In this document: positions 42,501 through 51,428 of the stretch, in pieces
How positions within the stretch are numbered: position 1 is the first letter of the stretch
Layout: every line of letters starts with the position of its first letter
NCBI GenBank assembly: GCA_000431155.1
Contig: HF985660.1
Span: 134,357 to 198,356, forward strand
Direction: 5' to 3'
Origin: Bacteroides sp. CAG:927
GTDB lineage: Bacteria > Bacteroidota > Bacteroidia > Bacteroidales > Muribaculaceae
Length of the DNA: 64,000 bases
The notes under the pieces: model-generated
Seen by the model: only the letters and a program-made list of their open reading frames with translations
Told to the model about the DNA's origin: nothing
Database searches by the model: none
Position numbers and translations under genes: made by a program

Positions 42501-44543
42501 TTATTTTACCTGCGCTCCGGGTGCTACAGCCGCGCTGGGGGATATTACCACAAGCGAGCCGTCGGCATTTTCCGCCGACAGAATCATACCCTGACTCATT
42601 ATACCCTTAAGCTTACGCGGCGGCAGATTGGCAATAAACACCACCTGTTTGCCCACAAGCTGTTCAGGCTTATAGAATTTGGCTATGCCTGACACAATGG
42701 TACGTTTCTCCAAGCCATCGTCAATCAGGAATCTGAGCAGCTTGTCAGCTTTAGGCACACGCTCGCATTCCAATACGGTACCCACGCGCAAGTCGGCTTT
42801 CATGAATGTGTCAAAATCCACATCGGCTTGCTGTGGCTGCGCCTTCCATGCCGCAATCTTGTTTTGCTCCTTGATATCGGCCAAACGCTGCAACTGTGCG
42901 GCGATAGCCTCATCAGAAATTTTCTCAAACAGCAATTCGGGCTGGCCGATTTTATTTCCGGCCGGCACAAGATCGCGGGAGCCGATAGCATCCCACGGCA
43001 ACTGCCCGATGCCAAGCATATTGCGTAGTTTCTGTGCCATAAACGGCATGAACGGCTCAAACAGTATAGCCATGTCGGCACAAAGCTGCAATGCACAGTA
43101 AAGCACTGTGCCGGTTCGTGACAGATCGGTTTTTGCCACTTTCCACGGCTCCGTCTCCTGCAGATACTTGTTGCCGGCACGGGCCATGTCCATAGCATCC
43201 TTAAGAGCGTCACGGAAATGGAATGTGTCAAGTTTCTCACTCACACGCTGCTTTATGTCAAGAATTTCAGCAAACAAAGCCTCATCTATAGGCTCCAGAG
43301 TGCCGGGAGCGGGCACAGTGCCTTGGAAATACTTGTGGGTGAGCACCATGGCGCGGTTCACGAAATTACCAAGAATTGCAACAAGCTCATTATTGTTACG
43401 TGCCTGAAAATCACTCCATGTAAAGTCATTGTCCTTGGTCTCGGGAGCATTGGCTGTCAGTACATAGCGCAGCACATCCTGCTTGCCGGGGAAATCCACC
43501 AGATACTCATGGAGCCATACGGCCCAGTTGCGCGAAGTGGAAATCTTGTCACCCTCAAGGTTGAGGAACTCATTGGCCGGCACATTGTCAGGCAGCTGGT
43601 ATCCGTCGCCATAGGCCATGAGCATGGCCGGGAACACGATACAGTGAAACACAATATTGTCCTTGCCTATAAAATTGATTATACGACTTTCGGAACTTTT
43701 CCACCACTGCTCCCATGTGTCGGGCAATATTTCTTTGGTATTGGAGATATATCCTATAGGCGCGTCAAACCACACATATAGCACTTTACCCTCGGCTCCT
43801 TCCACCGGCACAGGCACGCCCCAGTTCAGGTCACGGCTCACGGCACGTGGCTGCAATCCCATATCAAGCCATGACTTGCATTGACCGTAAACATTGGTTT
43901 TCCACTCCTTGTGTCCTTCAAGAATCCATTTGCTCAATGCATCCTGATAATCGTTGAGCGGGAGATACCAGTGAGATGTCTGGCGCAAAGTAACGGGTGC
44001 GGATGTCAGTGCCGAATGAGGATTGATTAGGTCAGTGGCATTAAGGCTGGTGCCGCAAGCCTCGCACTGGTCGCCATAGGCGCGGTCGCTGCCGCAATGA
44101 GGACAAGTGCCGACAACATAACGGTCGGCAAGGAACTCTCCGGCCTGCTCGTCATAAGGCTGCATGGAGGTTTTTTCAATAAACTTGCCGTTGGCATACA
44201 GACGGCTGAAAAACTCGCTTGCAGTGTCGCTATGTATGGCGGAAGTGGTGCGGGAATACACATCAAACGATATTCCCAGCTCTTCCATGGAATTTTTGAT
44301 TATTGTATGGTAACGGTCCACGATGTCCTGCGGGGTCACACCCTCCTTACGTGCCTTGATGGTAATGGGCACGCCGTGTTCATCGCTGCCACCCACCAGA
44401 AGTACTTCCTTGCCATTGGCGCGGAGATAGCGGGCATATATGTCGGCCGGCACATACACACCGGCAAGATGACCAATATGCACAGGCCCGTTGGCATAGG
44501 GCAGTGCTGTGGTTATGAGAGTACGCTTGTAATTCTTTTCCAT
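42501..44543 (-). CDS. metG: Methionyl-tRNA synthetase
   Basis: This 680-residue class I synthetase has the HIGH-type motif PYANGPVHIGHLAG, a zinc knuckle (CPHCGSDRAYGDQCEACG) and the KMSKS loop as KISTSR. A C-terminal EMAPII-like tRNA-binding domain (DFDTFMKADLRVGTVLECE to the end) makes it the dimeric long form. It has its own promoter 38 bases upstream and probably leads ansA, plsC and the sigma-54 activator. Confidence 0.97.
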   Translation of the reverse strand: MEKNYKRTLITTALPYANGPVHIGHLAGVYVPADIYARYLRANGKEVLLVGGSDEHGVPITIKARKEGVTPQDIVDRYHTIIKNSMEELGISFDVYSRTTSAIHSDTASEFFSRLYANGKFIEKTSMQPYDEQAGEFLADRYVVGTCPHCGSDRAYGDQCEACGTSLNATDLINPHSALTSAPVTLRQTSHWYLPLNDYQDALSKWILEGHKEWKTNVYGQCKSWLDMGLQPRAVSRDLNWGVPVPVEGAEGKVLYVWFDAPIGYISNTKEILPDTWEQWWKSSESRIINFIGKDNIVFHCIVFPAMLMAYGDGYQLPDNVPANEFLNLEGDKISTSRNWAVWLHEYLVDFPGKQDVLRYVLTANAPETKDNDFTWSDFQARNNNELVAILGNFVNRAMVLTHKYFQGTVPAPGTLEPIDEALFAEILDIKQRVSEKLDTFHFRDALKDAMDMARAGNKYLQETEPWKVAKTDLSRTGTVLYCALQLCADMAILFEPFMPFMAQKLRNMLGIGQLPWDAIGSRDLVPAGNKIGQPELLFEKISDEAIAAQLQRLADIKEQNKIAAWKAQPQQADVDFDTFMKADLRVGTVLECERVPKADKLLRFLIDDGLEKRTIVSGIAKFYKPEQLVGKQVVFIANLPPRKLKGIMSQGMILSAENADGSLVVISPSAAVAPGAQVK

Positions 44544-44580
44544 ACGATATGAATTGTCGCTAATGCTTTTTTTGAATGTG

Positions 44581-44588
44581 CAAAAGTA
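44581..44588 (-). promoter_or_regulatory. -7 promoter box of metG
   Basis: Minus-strand TACTTTTG, giving a leader of about 30 bases before the metG ATG. Confidence 0.6.
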
Positions 44589-44629
44589 ACAATTATATCA
44601 GTGACAATCAATAGGTGCTCTCTAATTTA

Positions 44630-45310
44630 TTACGGTGTCTGAAGCATTTCCACCAGCCCGCGGCGTGATGTGATACTGATTTGATTGGAGGTGTAATCAA
44701 TAAGTCCCTTGGCTTTCATAGACTCAAGGGTGGCCATAAACGATGTGCGCTGCACCCCGAAGAGAGCATACAGGTCCTTGTGCCTGCATTCAAGCACTAT
44801 GTCCTTGCCCGACGGTTGTGTAAGTGCCACAATCCAAAATGCTATGCGTCGTTCAAGAGAGCCGGTGGTTAGAGCAAGCACTCCGCCGACAGACTTTTGT
44901 GCATTCATGCTCAGATGATTAAGATAGTTGTACAGGAATATTTCATCGCTGTTGAGTATCTTCACATATTCCGATTTGGAAATCTGCAACACGCCGGTGT
45001 CGCCCATAGCTGACACATTGCAAGGATAATGCGTGTCCCTTCCAAAAAGGAAATCGGGAAATATGACATCGGGAGCCACGAGGGTTTCACTGACACGGAA
45101 ACGCGAATCATCGCTGCAAATGCTTACGCGGGCACTTCCGCTTATGATGAACTTCACATGCTGACACTCCTCGCCCACAGTCACTATGGGTTCACCGTCA
45201 GCAAATTTCAAAAAATGAAACCGCGTGGATTCCGCGATTTGCAATATGCGCTGCCGGCTAACGCCGTGAAACAATGGCAACGCCATAAATATTTCGTACA
45301 TACTGTTCAT
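44630..45310 (-). CDS. Crp/Fnr-family transcriptional regulator
   Basis: This protein of about 226 residues has a cyclic-nucleotide-binding-like beta barrel (residues about 25-120: GEECQHVKFIISGSARVSI) and a C-terminal winged helix (LECRHKDLYALFGVQRTSFMATLESMKAKGLI). The glycine-rich ligand loop of Crp is not conserved, and no Fe-S cysteines as in Fnr are present, so the signal is unknown. An upstream in-frame start (45382) lies inside the BASS gene; ATG 45310 or 45301 is preferred. It is 37 bases downstream of that transporter gene, whose expression it may control. Confidence 0.85.
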   Translation of the reverse strand: MNSMYEIFMALPLFHGVSRQRILQIAESTRFHFLKFADGEPIVTVGEECQHVKFIISGSARVSICSDDSRFRVSETLVAPDVIFPDFLFGRDTHYPCNVSAMGDTGVLQISKSEYVKILNSDEIFLYNYLNHLSMNAQKSVGGVLALTTGSLERRIAFWIVALTQPSGKDIVLECRHKDLYALFGVQRTSFMATLESMKAKGLIDYTSNQISITSRRGLVEMLQTP

Positions 45311-45347
45311 ACTCACAAAGCTCTCTGTTAGCTGGGAACGTATATTA

Positions 45348-46277
45348 TTAACACCGGCTGCCGCTTTTTTGTTTTTGGGCAAATTCCCGCTTGGATTTGT
45401 AATACAGCTGGAGTGAATTGATAGTGTTTTGCCAAGCTATATAAGCCGCAGGCCCCACTGACGCAACGGGATTGAGGTAGGTAAGAGCCATCCATATGGC
45501 CAGCACAGTGTTTTTCTGTCCCAGCCCTTGGGCACCGGCTATTTTGTCGCCATTTCCGGCACCCACTCTGCGCCCGATCCAGAACTGTGCCACGCACACC
45601 ACTCCCGAGCCGAGTGCTATTATCACCATTTCGGGAATCATTGATGGGGGTTCGGCCATCACGAACGACACCGCACGACCCACCACTATGAACAATGACA
45701 ATGCCCAGATGTAAAACGATATGCTTTGTTTCTCGGCCACAGCCTTATGCACTTTCGGAGCAACCCCCATCAACACCCAAGCGGCTGCGAGCGGCAACAC
45801 TATCAACGGCACGACATTGGCGGCTATGTAACGCAATGCCCCGAAAAACGCAACATCCGTGTTGCCCATGAGCGAGAACAATATCGGGGCAAGTGCCGCT
45901 ACTGTCATATTGCTTACTATTGAGAATGTGGCAAGCCGCGGCACACTTCCTCCGAGCATTCCCGTTATCACCGGCGCAGCCGTCGCCGTGGGACAGAACA
46001 CACATATAAACAGCCCCTGCGCCACCGTCTTGTCAACAGGAAGCAGAGCCAGATACAGGCCTATAGCTCCAAGCACCTGCACCGCAAGCAGATGCCACGA
46101 AAGGGAAGTGATGCGTATCTCTTTAGGCTTGATACGGCAAAATGTAATAAACAGCATTATGAATATGAGGTAAGGCGCGAGAAACTGCACCTTGTCCATA
46201 TACTCATGGAAAACCAGGCCTCCGGCCATGGCTATAGGCAGCATAAATGGCTTGATCCGCTGACGCAACTGTGACAT
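45348..46277 (-). CDS. BASS-family (bile acid:sodium symporter-like) transporter
   Basis: This 309-residue membrane protein has about ten spans. FCPTATAAPVITGMLGGSV and GQKNTVLAIWMALTYLNP are the two discontinuous-helix signatures of the BASS superfamily, where sodium and substrate bind. Family substrates include bile acids, pantothenate, pyruvate and other organic anions; which applies here cannot be told. It has its own -7 box and a Crp-like regulator behind it. Confidence 0.85.
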   Translation of the reverse strand: MSQLRQRIKPFMLPIAMAGGLVFHEYMDKVQFLAPYLIFIMLFITFCRIKPKEIRITSLSWHLLAVQVLGAIGLYLALLPVDKTVAQGLFICVFCPTATAAPVITGMLGGSVPRLATFSIVSNMTVAALAPILFSLMGNTDVAFFGALRYIAANVVPLIVLPLAAAWVLMGVAPKVHKAVAEKQSISFYIWALSLFIVVGRAVSFVMAEPPSMIPEMVIIALGSGVVCVAQFWIGRRVGAGNGDKIAGAQGLGQKNTVLAIWMALTYLNPVASVGPAAYIAWQNTINSLQLYYKSKREFAQKQKSGSRC

Positions 46278-46299
46278 TTTTTCTACAATTTTCGGGGTG

Positions 46300-46307
46300 C
46301 AAAATTA
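46300..46307 (-). promoter_or_regulatory. -7 promoter box of the BASS transporter gene
   Basis: Minus-strand TAATTTTG, 23 bases before the ATG at 46277. Confidence 0.55.
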
Positions 46308-46367
46308 CAAAACATAGTATTAACAGCCTAAAAAATCACCAATCCTCAAAATTAGTCCATTGGATGC

Positions 46368-46397
46368 TTGCCAATCCAAAAAAAGTGCATACCTTTG
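46368..46397 (+). promoter_or_regulatory. Strong promoter of a candidate ncRNA
   Basis: TTG (46368-46370), a 19-base spacer and TACCTTTG (46390-46397) followed by CAA. One of the best promoter matches in the window, yet no gene of useful length follows before the terminator at 46620. Confidence 0.75.
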
Positions 46398-46403
46398 CAA
46401 CGA

Positions 46404-46660
46404 AATGTACCAGTTGCATGCCTTTGACTGAATATCAAAATTTTACGCAAAACTTCTTTTTATCAAGACTAAGGCCAAGGTAACGTCAGGGGCGGTGTGT
46501 CGGGAGACACTCCAGCCATTGATTTGGTACACGATGTAAGTATGATATAATCTCTACCATAGGACACGCGTCAGCGATGATCCTAATTAGAATCACAAAT
46601 CAAATGCCTAATGGCTTTAGTCCGGTGTTCCTTGCTGAAAGGAGCAGCGGGCATTTTTTT
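46404..46660 (+). ncRNA. Candidate structured non-coding RNA of about 257 nt
   Basis: The unit has a strong promoter, no coding frame beyond a possible 8-codon peptide at 46405, and an intrinsic terminator. Within it a strong hairpin at 46491-46517 closes on a GGGA tetraloop (GTGTC/GACAC, then GG/CC and GGC/GCC around a bulged A). TTGATTTG (46519-46526) can pair with CAAATCAA (46596-46603), enclosing GGTA...TACC and AGGA...TCCT hairpins. GCCAT (46515-46519) could alternatively pair with ATGGC (46611-46615), so the fold may switch. It does not look like tmRNA, RNase P RNA or SRP RNA. It could be a trans-acting RNA or a leader of the kinase gene downstream. Confidence 0.55.
46620..46660 (+). 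terminator. Intrinsic terminator of the candidate ncRNA
   Basis: A 14-position stem with one mismatch (46620-46633 with 46639-46652, some G-U pairs), loop GCTGA, followed by A and seven T residues (46654-46660). Confidence 0.8.
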
Positions 46661-46731
46661 ATATAACAATGTCCGTACCTGCCGTTAAAGAGCCGTTTTG
46701 ACCCCATATTTATGCCAACTCATAGATTATA

Positions 46732-46763
46732 TTTGCGAATTGCATATATCGTTTATAATTTTG
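46732..46763 (+). promoter_or_regulatory. Promoter of the LytS/LytTR pair
   Basis: TTTG (46732-46735), a 20-base spacer and TAATTTTG (46756-46763). The first element is itself part of another TATATTTG box. Transcription near 46770 would exclude ATG 46712 as the kinase start. Confidence 0.5.
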
Positions 46764-46798
46764 CAATTGAACATGATTTGATTATTGCCCGCGAGCAT

Positions 46799-47998
46799 GT
46801 GAATATATTTCATAAACATAACTGGACCAAACGCTTCACCTTGAAAAAGACGCTTACTACCATAAGTCATCTTCTTGGGGTGAGCCTGCTTTTCATACTC
46901 CCGGAAATGGTGATAAGCGTAACCTCTAATGAAGGTCCGAACGAACTCACAGCCGTGGTTTATGGCAAGGCAATGGTGTTTGTGGCTGTATTCTATGTCA
47001 ATTTCTATTTCCTTGTGCCATATTGCCTTAAGAGGAGTCATGTCAAAACCCGTTTTCTATGCTACAACCTGATTCTCGGCATCGTAGCGATGGCCATTAT
47101 CTCTCTTCTGTGGCATTGGGGGCATTATGCGATGCTCCACCACGATCCGGGGCCTCCCGGTCCTCCGCCCCCTCCCGGTGGCATTCATCCGCACACCGGT
47201 CCCCACGGAATGATTGACTGGGTGATGCTGTTTCGCGACGCTTTTGTTATGGTGCTGACTGTGGCACTCGCCGTGGCCATAAAGCTGACGGCAAAATGGC
47301 GCGAACATGAGCGCATGCGTCACGAGGCACAAAGCATCCAGCAACAAAATGAGCTGAAAAGCCTCAAGTCGCAACTCAATCCTCATTTCCTTTTCAACAC
47401 GCTCAACACCATCTATGCCCTTATTGACATAAATCCCGAAGGCGCACGGAATGCGATTCATGAACTCAGCAGCATGCTCCGTTATGCGCTCTACGACTGC
47501 CACTCCACCGTGACTCTGAACGATGAAATAAAATTTGTTGCCGCTTATCTCCGGCTTGCGAAACTCAGGCTGCCAAATGAAGAATGCCTGCGCACCGAGC
47601 TCAACGCCGCCGATTGCGGATCACTCCAGATGGCCCCGCTGCTGTTCATCAACATTATTGAAAACAGCATCAAGCACACCGCTCCCCTGACGGCAAATGA
47701 ACATATCGACATACGCATAACAGCCGAGAATGGAACAGTGACATGCGTGTGCTCCAACCCCTATCTGCCGGAGACGGCACCAACACACAAAGGGCTCGGA
47801 CTGCGCAACCTGCGGCGACGTCTCGAGCTGCTCTATGGCGCGAAAGCCCTGCTGACCATCGACAAGTCAGCCAACCGATTCACTGTCACAATGCAAGTGG
47901 ACATCTCCAACCCTCCCGCTTTTGCGGAGGCTACACATTCTATTGATCATTCTACCACCCATAAAAACACTAAACACAAGAAACATGAGAATTCTTAG
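46799..47998 (+). CDS. LytS-type sensor histidine kinase (His_kinase family)
   Basis: This kinase of about 400 residues has four membrane spans, then a short coiled coil and the HisKA-like signature LNPHFLFNTLNTIYALID with the phosphorylated His. A C-terminal ATPase domain has NIIENSIKHTAP and GLGLRNLRRRLELLYG. Between the third and fourth spans lies an odd Pro/Gly/His-rich loop (DPGPPGPPPPPGG flanked by eight His), which might bind metal. The frame is open from ATG 46712, but the promoter suggests GTG 46799 (or TTG 46778) as start; this is uncertain. It overlaps its response regulator by 14 bases. Confidence 0.88.
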   Translation: MNIFHKHNWTKRFTLKKTLTTISHLLGVSLLFILPEMVISVTSNEGPNELTAVVYGKAMVFVAVFYVNFYFLVPYCLKRSHVKTRFLCYNLILGIVAMAIISLLWHWGHYAMLHHDPGPPGPPPPPGGIHPHTGPHGMIDWVMLFRDAFVMVLTVALAVAIKLTAKWREHERMRHEAQSIQQQNELKSLKSQLNPHFLFNTLNTIYALIDINPEGARNAIHELSSMLRYALYDCHSTVTLNDEIKFVAAYLRLAKLRLPNEECLRTELNAADCGSLQMAPLLFINIIENSIKHTAPLTANEHIDIRITAENGTVTCVCSNPYLPETAPTHKGLGLRNLRRRLELLYGAKALLTIDKSANRFTVTMQVDISNPPAFAEATHSIDHSTTHKNTKHKKHENS

Positions 47999-48698
47999 AT
48001 GCTGTGTGATAGACGATGAGCCTTTGGCTGCACGTTTAATCAACGATTACATTGAAAAAACTCCTTTTTTGGAATCAGCCGGAATATTTGGCTCTGCTCA
48101 GGAGGCTATTAAGGCTGTGCTCAGCGGAGACATAGACATAGTGTTTCTTGACATTCAGATGCCTCAGCTTAACGGACTTGAATTTGCCAGACTCGTACCG
48201 AAACAATGCAAGATTGTGTTTGCCACAGCCTACGACCGCTACGCTATTGACGGGTTCAAAGTCAATGCCGTGGATTATCTGCTCAAACCCGTGAGCTACA
48301 CTGAATTTCTCGCGGCTGCAACCAAGGTACTTAACCTTATTGAAACTCCGACAGCCACACGCAACGACTATATAATAGTGAAAAGCGAATACAAGCTTGT
48401 ACAGATTCCTGTCAATGACATAATATTCATAGAGGGGGTACGTGACTATGTCAAAATATATATTGAAGGTGATTCAAGCGTACTCACTTTAATGAACATC
48501 AAGAGCCTTGATCAGGCGCTGCCGAGAGACATGTTCATGAGAGTACACCGCAGCTATATAGTCAACACTTCCAAGATACGCGTCATTGAGCGTAACCGCA
48601 TTGTTTTAGGGAAACATTACGTACCTGTCAGCGAAAGCTATAAAGATGCCTTCGCCGACTATATTTCACATCACACCGTGGCCGCTGTGCGCGAATAA
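47985..48698 (+). CDS. LytTR-family response regulator
   Basis: This 237-residue protein has a receiver domain (CVIDDEPLAARL; phospho-acceptor Asp in IVFLDIQMPQLNG; Lys in YLLKPVS) and a LytTR DNA-binding domain (about 135-230: IIFIEGVRDYVKIYIEGD and FMRVHRSYIVN). It pairs with the LytS-type kinase just upstream. Targets are unknown; LytTR proteins bind two direct repeats. A frame from 47922 exists, but ATG 47985 matches the receiver start. Confidence 0.92.
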   Translation: MRILRCCVIDDEPLAARLINDYIEKTPFLESAGIFGSAQEAIKAVLSGDIDIVFLDIQMPQLNGLEFARLVPKQCKIVFATAYDRYAIDGFKVNAVDYLLKPVSYTEFLAAATKVLNLIETPTATRNDYIIVKSEYKLVQIPVNDIIFIEGVRDYVKIYIEGDSSVLTLMNIKSLDQALPRDMFMRVHRSYIVNTSKIRVIERNRIVLGKHYVPVSESYKDAFADYISHHTVAAVRE

Positions 48699-48707
48699 AT
48701 ATCGTGC

Positions 48708-49163
48708 CTACTCCTTGACAGGGATTTTGGCTATGCGGCGTGCATGGCGTCCTCCCTCAAAAGGAGTGCTCATGAACACATCCACAATGGCAAGTGCCGT
48801 TTCAGCATCAATAAAACGTGCAGGCAGCACAAGTATATTGGCATCGTTGTGCTCGCGTGCAAGGCGCGCCAGATCCACGTTCCAGCACAATGCCGCACGT
48901 ATGCCCTGATGCTTGTTGAGTGTCATGGCAATACCGTTGCCGGTACCGCACATAGCTATTCCGGGATAGCACTCGCCTTTCTCAACAGCCTCAGCTGCGG
49001 GATGTGCAAAATCGGGATAATCGCAGCTTGCATCGGAATACGTGCCGAAATCCTGAACGGTCATATCGGCCTCTTCCAAATGTCTTTTGATAATCTCTTT
49101 AAGATTGTAACCGGCATGGTCACTGCACATGGCGATGCTTTTTCCGGGAGTGTAAAGATTCAT
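48708..49163 (-). CDS. rpiB: Ribose-5-phosphate isomerase B
   Basis: This 151-residue protein belongs to the RpiB/LacAB family. CSDHAGYNLKEIIKRHL, YPDFAHPAAEAV and AMCGTGNGIAMTLNKH hold the active-site residues, including the cysteine in MCGTG. It converts ribulose-5-P and ribose-5-P in the pentose phosphate route. It lies 18 bases after the SDR gene and converges with the LytTR regulator gene, nine bases apart. Confidence 0.94.
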   Translation of the reverse strand: MNLYTPGKSIAMCSDHAGYNLKEIIKRHLEEADMTVQDFGTYSDASCDYPDFAHPAAEAVEKGECYPGIAMCGTGNGIAMTLNKHQGIRAALCWNVDLARLAREHNDANILVLPARFIDAETALAIVDVFMSTPFEGGRHARRIAKIPVKE

Positions 49164-49181
49164 GTTGCGAAATATGAGTTG

Positions 49182-49919
49182 TTAGAAATTTATGGCTATA
49201 TGTCTCCAGATACATTCAGGCACAAGCTTCCACAGACCTGTAATTATGGCCCAACGCGAATCTATCACCGACACACGCTTATGACGCAGTATGGCACGCT
49301 CAATGAGCGGAGCGGCGTAATCCACACTCATGAGCAAGGGATAAGGCTTGTCCTCGTTGAGAAGCGGTGTGCGGATAAATCCGGGGCGGATGTCGGTGAT
49401 GCGTACATTGACATGCTGCTGGTGCGCAAGCTGATCCAGAGAATTGAGAAACATCTGCTGAAATCTTTTTGACGAACTGTAGGCAGCACTGATTCCTATC
49501 CCCTTGGTTCCGGCTACAGAAGTTATGGCTGCAATCTGGCCGGGACGGGCCGAAGCAGTATCACGGTAGTATTTGTAGGCAGCCGCTATTATTCTGGCAA
49601 AACCGACCACGTTGGTCTGCAAAGTGTTGTCAAGGCGAGTGTCATCAAGCTCGGGATCGCAGAATCCTGTTCCGGCAGTATAAAGCAATATATCCATGCC
49701 GTCAATCATCTCAATCAGGTCAAGAAACTTTTTGGGTGCATCTACCTGTGTCACATCTATCACAGAATATGCCACATTGCCCGGAAATTCTTCCTTGATT
49801 GCCTGCAGGGGAGCTTCGCGACGAGCTGCAATACCCACGCGCCACCCGGCACGTGCAAAATCCATGGCTATCCTCTGGCCAAGACCCGAGGATGCTCCTA
49901 TTATCACTATCTTTTTCAT
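49182..49919 (-). CDS. Short-chain dehydrogenase/reductase
   Basis: This 245-residue classical SDR has cofactor loop VIIGASSGLGQRIA, YTAGTGF in place of NNAG, and catalytic Ser/Tyr/Lys in AAYSSSKRFQQMF. A Lys/Arg-rich stretch after the second strand (GIAARREAPLQAI) suggests NADPH. The substrate is unknown. A longer frame from 50018 adds 33 polar residues before the Rossmann strand, so ATG 49919 is used. Probably co-transcribed with rpiB. Confidence 0.88.
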   Translation of the reverse strand: MKKIVIIGASSGLGQRIAMDFARAGWRVGIAARREAPLQAIKEEFPGNVAYSVIDVTQVDAPKKFLDLIEMIDGMDILLYTAGTGFCDPELDDTRLDNTLQTNVVGFARIIAAAYKYYRDTASARPGQIAAITSVAGTKGIGISAAYSSSKRFQQMFLNSLDQLAHQQHVNVRITDIRPGFIRTPLLNEDKPYPLLMSVDYAAPLIERAILRHKRVSVIDSRWAIITGLWKLVPECIWRHIAINF

Positions 49920-49977
49920 ATCAACATAATTGAATATATAGTGTATAACGCCATGCGGCCTGTATTGGTTGTATGAT

Positions 49978-50862
49978 TCAGTCTGCTGCTGCCGATGCTT
50001 TTTTCTCCGCTTCGGCATGCTCGTCTATTTTACCGTTAAGTTCAAGCGTGTACATTACAGAAAAACTCACCGACAACGGATTTTTTCTTTTCCCGAATCC
50101 GGGTATGTACATCGGCTCTCCGTAGGGAGCTGCCGACTCATGCAATTTTGCACAATATTTAATATTCCATCCGAGTGATATCGGTTTGGCTATCAACACC
50201 TTCACGCCGGCCACTATCTCAAGCCACCCGGCAGTGGACCGCAACGACGGCAACGAAAAATGCGAAGGCTCGTTCCAATACCCCTCATCAACAGTCACAT
50301 CCACCACTTCATAGCTGTAGGTAGTGAAGGCATATCGCAGCCCCACATTGAACTGGTAGTTGGAATTAGAGTTATAGAATATATTGTAATTCATACCCAG
50401 CTTGAAATATGGCGCCAACGAGCTTTTGAAGGTATAGTTCATATCGTCGGGAGTGATTTTTGCGGCCGACAAACCAAACTCTATCACCGGCTTGTAACGG
50501 TTGTGAAGCGACAGTTCAGCCCATATATCAGCTCCGCCATACTGCTGACCGAGTATTCGCATTATCGGGTCCCAGATATTTACACCTACCGTCACGGCAT
50601 TCCACAGCGGATACTGCATTTTAGCGGTTTTGGGCACAACAGCCAGCGTATCCACAAATTCCTTGCCGCTCAATGTGTCCACGAGCACCACGTTGCCTTT
50701 GTCGTCAGTGCGCTCCACCACATTGGTCCTGTCCATTTCGGTGGGCTTGGTTTCGGGCACTCCGCTTGGAACAGGCTCCACAGGCGTTACCCTGCGCTGA
50801 GCCATGCCGCAAGTGCCGCACAGCAGCACTATCAATACCGCAACTGTTTCACGCCACCTCAT
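49978..50862 (-). CDS. DUF6048 family outer-membrane protein
   Basis: This 294-residue protein has a signal peptide ending CGMAQ, a Pro/Thr/Glu-rich linker and a barrel-like region of alternating strands (NAVTVGVNIWDPIMRI, FNVGLRYAFTTYSYEV, PISLGWNIKYCAKL), then a short charged tail. It matches the DUF6048 family, which occurs next to DUF6452 in Bacteroidales. The function is unknown. A four-base overlap with the upstream gene suggests the two act together. Confidence 0.75.
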   Translation of the reverse strand: MRWRETVAVLIVLLCGTCGMAQRRVTPVEPVPSGVPETKPTEMDRTNVVERTDDKGNVVLVDTLSGKEFVDTLAVVPKTAKMQYPLWNAVTVGVNIWDPIMRILGQQYGGADIWAELSLHNRYKPVIEFGLSAAKITPDDMNYTFKSSLAPYFKLGMNYNIFYNSNSNYQFNVGLRYAFTTYSYEVVDVTVDEGYWNEPSHFSLPSLRSTAGWLEIVAGVKVLIAKPISLGWNIKYCAKLHESAAPYGEPMYIPGFGKRKNPLSVSFSVMYTLELNGKIDEHAEAEKKASAAAD

Positions 50863-51428
50863 AATTTCCGAAACATCTGAAGTGAAACATCCGAAGAACC
50901 GCTGTCATCCTGATCGCCATCCTGCGAAGTGCGCATAAAAATCTTGATGCGCTGAAAATCAATGTTGGTAATCAGCGAATCGGTCACACCCACGGAGTCA
51001 ATCAGATGACGCGTATAAACAACATCAGTGATGCGAAATCTGTACATGGCCCCACACTCCTCCGATGCAAAATACGGTTCTGAATCGTAATGAAATGTTA
51101 TGGTGTCATTATACTCGTCGCTGCTTATGTTGTACTGCGTGTAATGAAAATAAAACGACGTGACTTTTTTAGCCGAACGAAAAGGCAAATATATTTCGCT
51201 CACCGTCACTCCCGTGTGGTGAAGCAGCGAATCGTCCGGAGCACCCACTCCGCCTATATCCACCGAGTCGATGCTCACAGCCGACCCTGTCGCCGAGGAA
51301 TAGAAACCGGCAAGGGGCAGGGAATTCTGGTTATTGAGGCACCCGTCGGTGCTGCATCCACCCGCAATGGCCGCAAGCAAAGCCGCCACAACCATGCTCA
51401 GTGTCAATATGCCGGAGGATATTTTCAT
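50859..51428 (-). CDS. DUF6452 family lipoprotein
   Basis: This 189-residue protein has a signal peptide with a possible lipobox (IAGGC) and the segment CSTDGCLNNQNSLPLAGFYSS's first half, typical of DUF6452 (a Cys-x-x-x-x-C-L pair followed by N-x-x-P). The rest is beta-rich with YFHYTQYNISSDEYNDTI and VVYTRHLIDSVGV. The function is unknown. It overlaps the GT2 gene and DUF6048 by four bases each, one tight operon. Confidence 0.72.
   Translation of the reverse strand: MKISSGILTLSMVVAALLAAIAGGCSTDGCLNNQNSLPLAGFYSSATGSAVSIDSVDIGGVGAPDDSLLHHTGVTVSEIYLPFRSAKKVTSFYFHYTQYNISSDEYNDTITFHYDSEPYFASEECGAMYRFRITDVVYTRHLIDSVGVTDSLITNIDFQRIKIFMRTSQDGDQDDSGSSDVSLQMFRKL

Noticed and set aside
41603..42610. 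335-codon plus-strand frame opposite ansA
   Set aside because: It lies wholly opposite ansA and the metG end, whose motifs are unmistakable; no family features.
46271..46483. 70-codon frame between the BASS gene and the candidate ncRNA
   Set aside because: It runs through both the divergent BASS promoter and the strong promoter at 46368, and has no protein-like features.
46628..46652. Resemblance to the SRP RNA loop (GGAGCAGCGGG)
   Set aside because: It is followed at once by a T tract and lacks the SRP symmetric-loop and tetraloop arrangement; it is a terminator stem.
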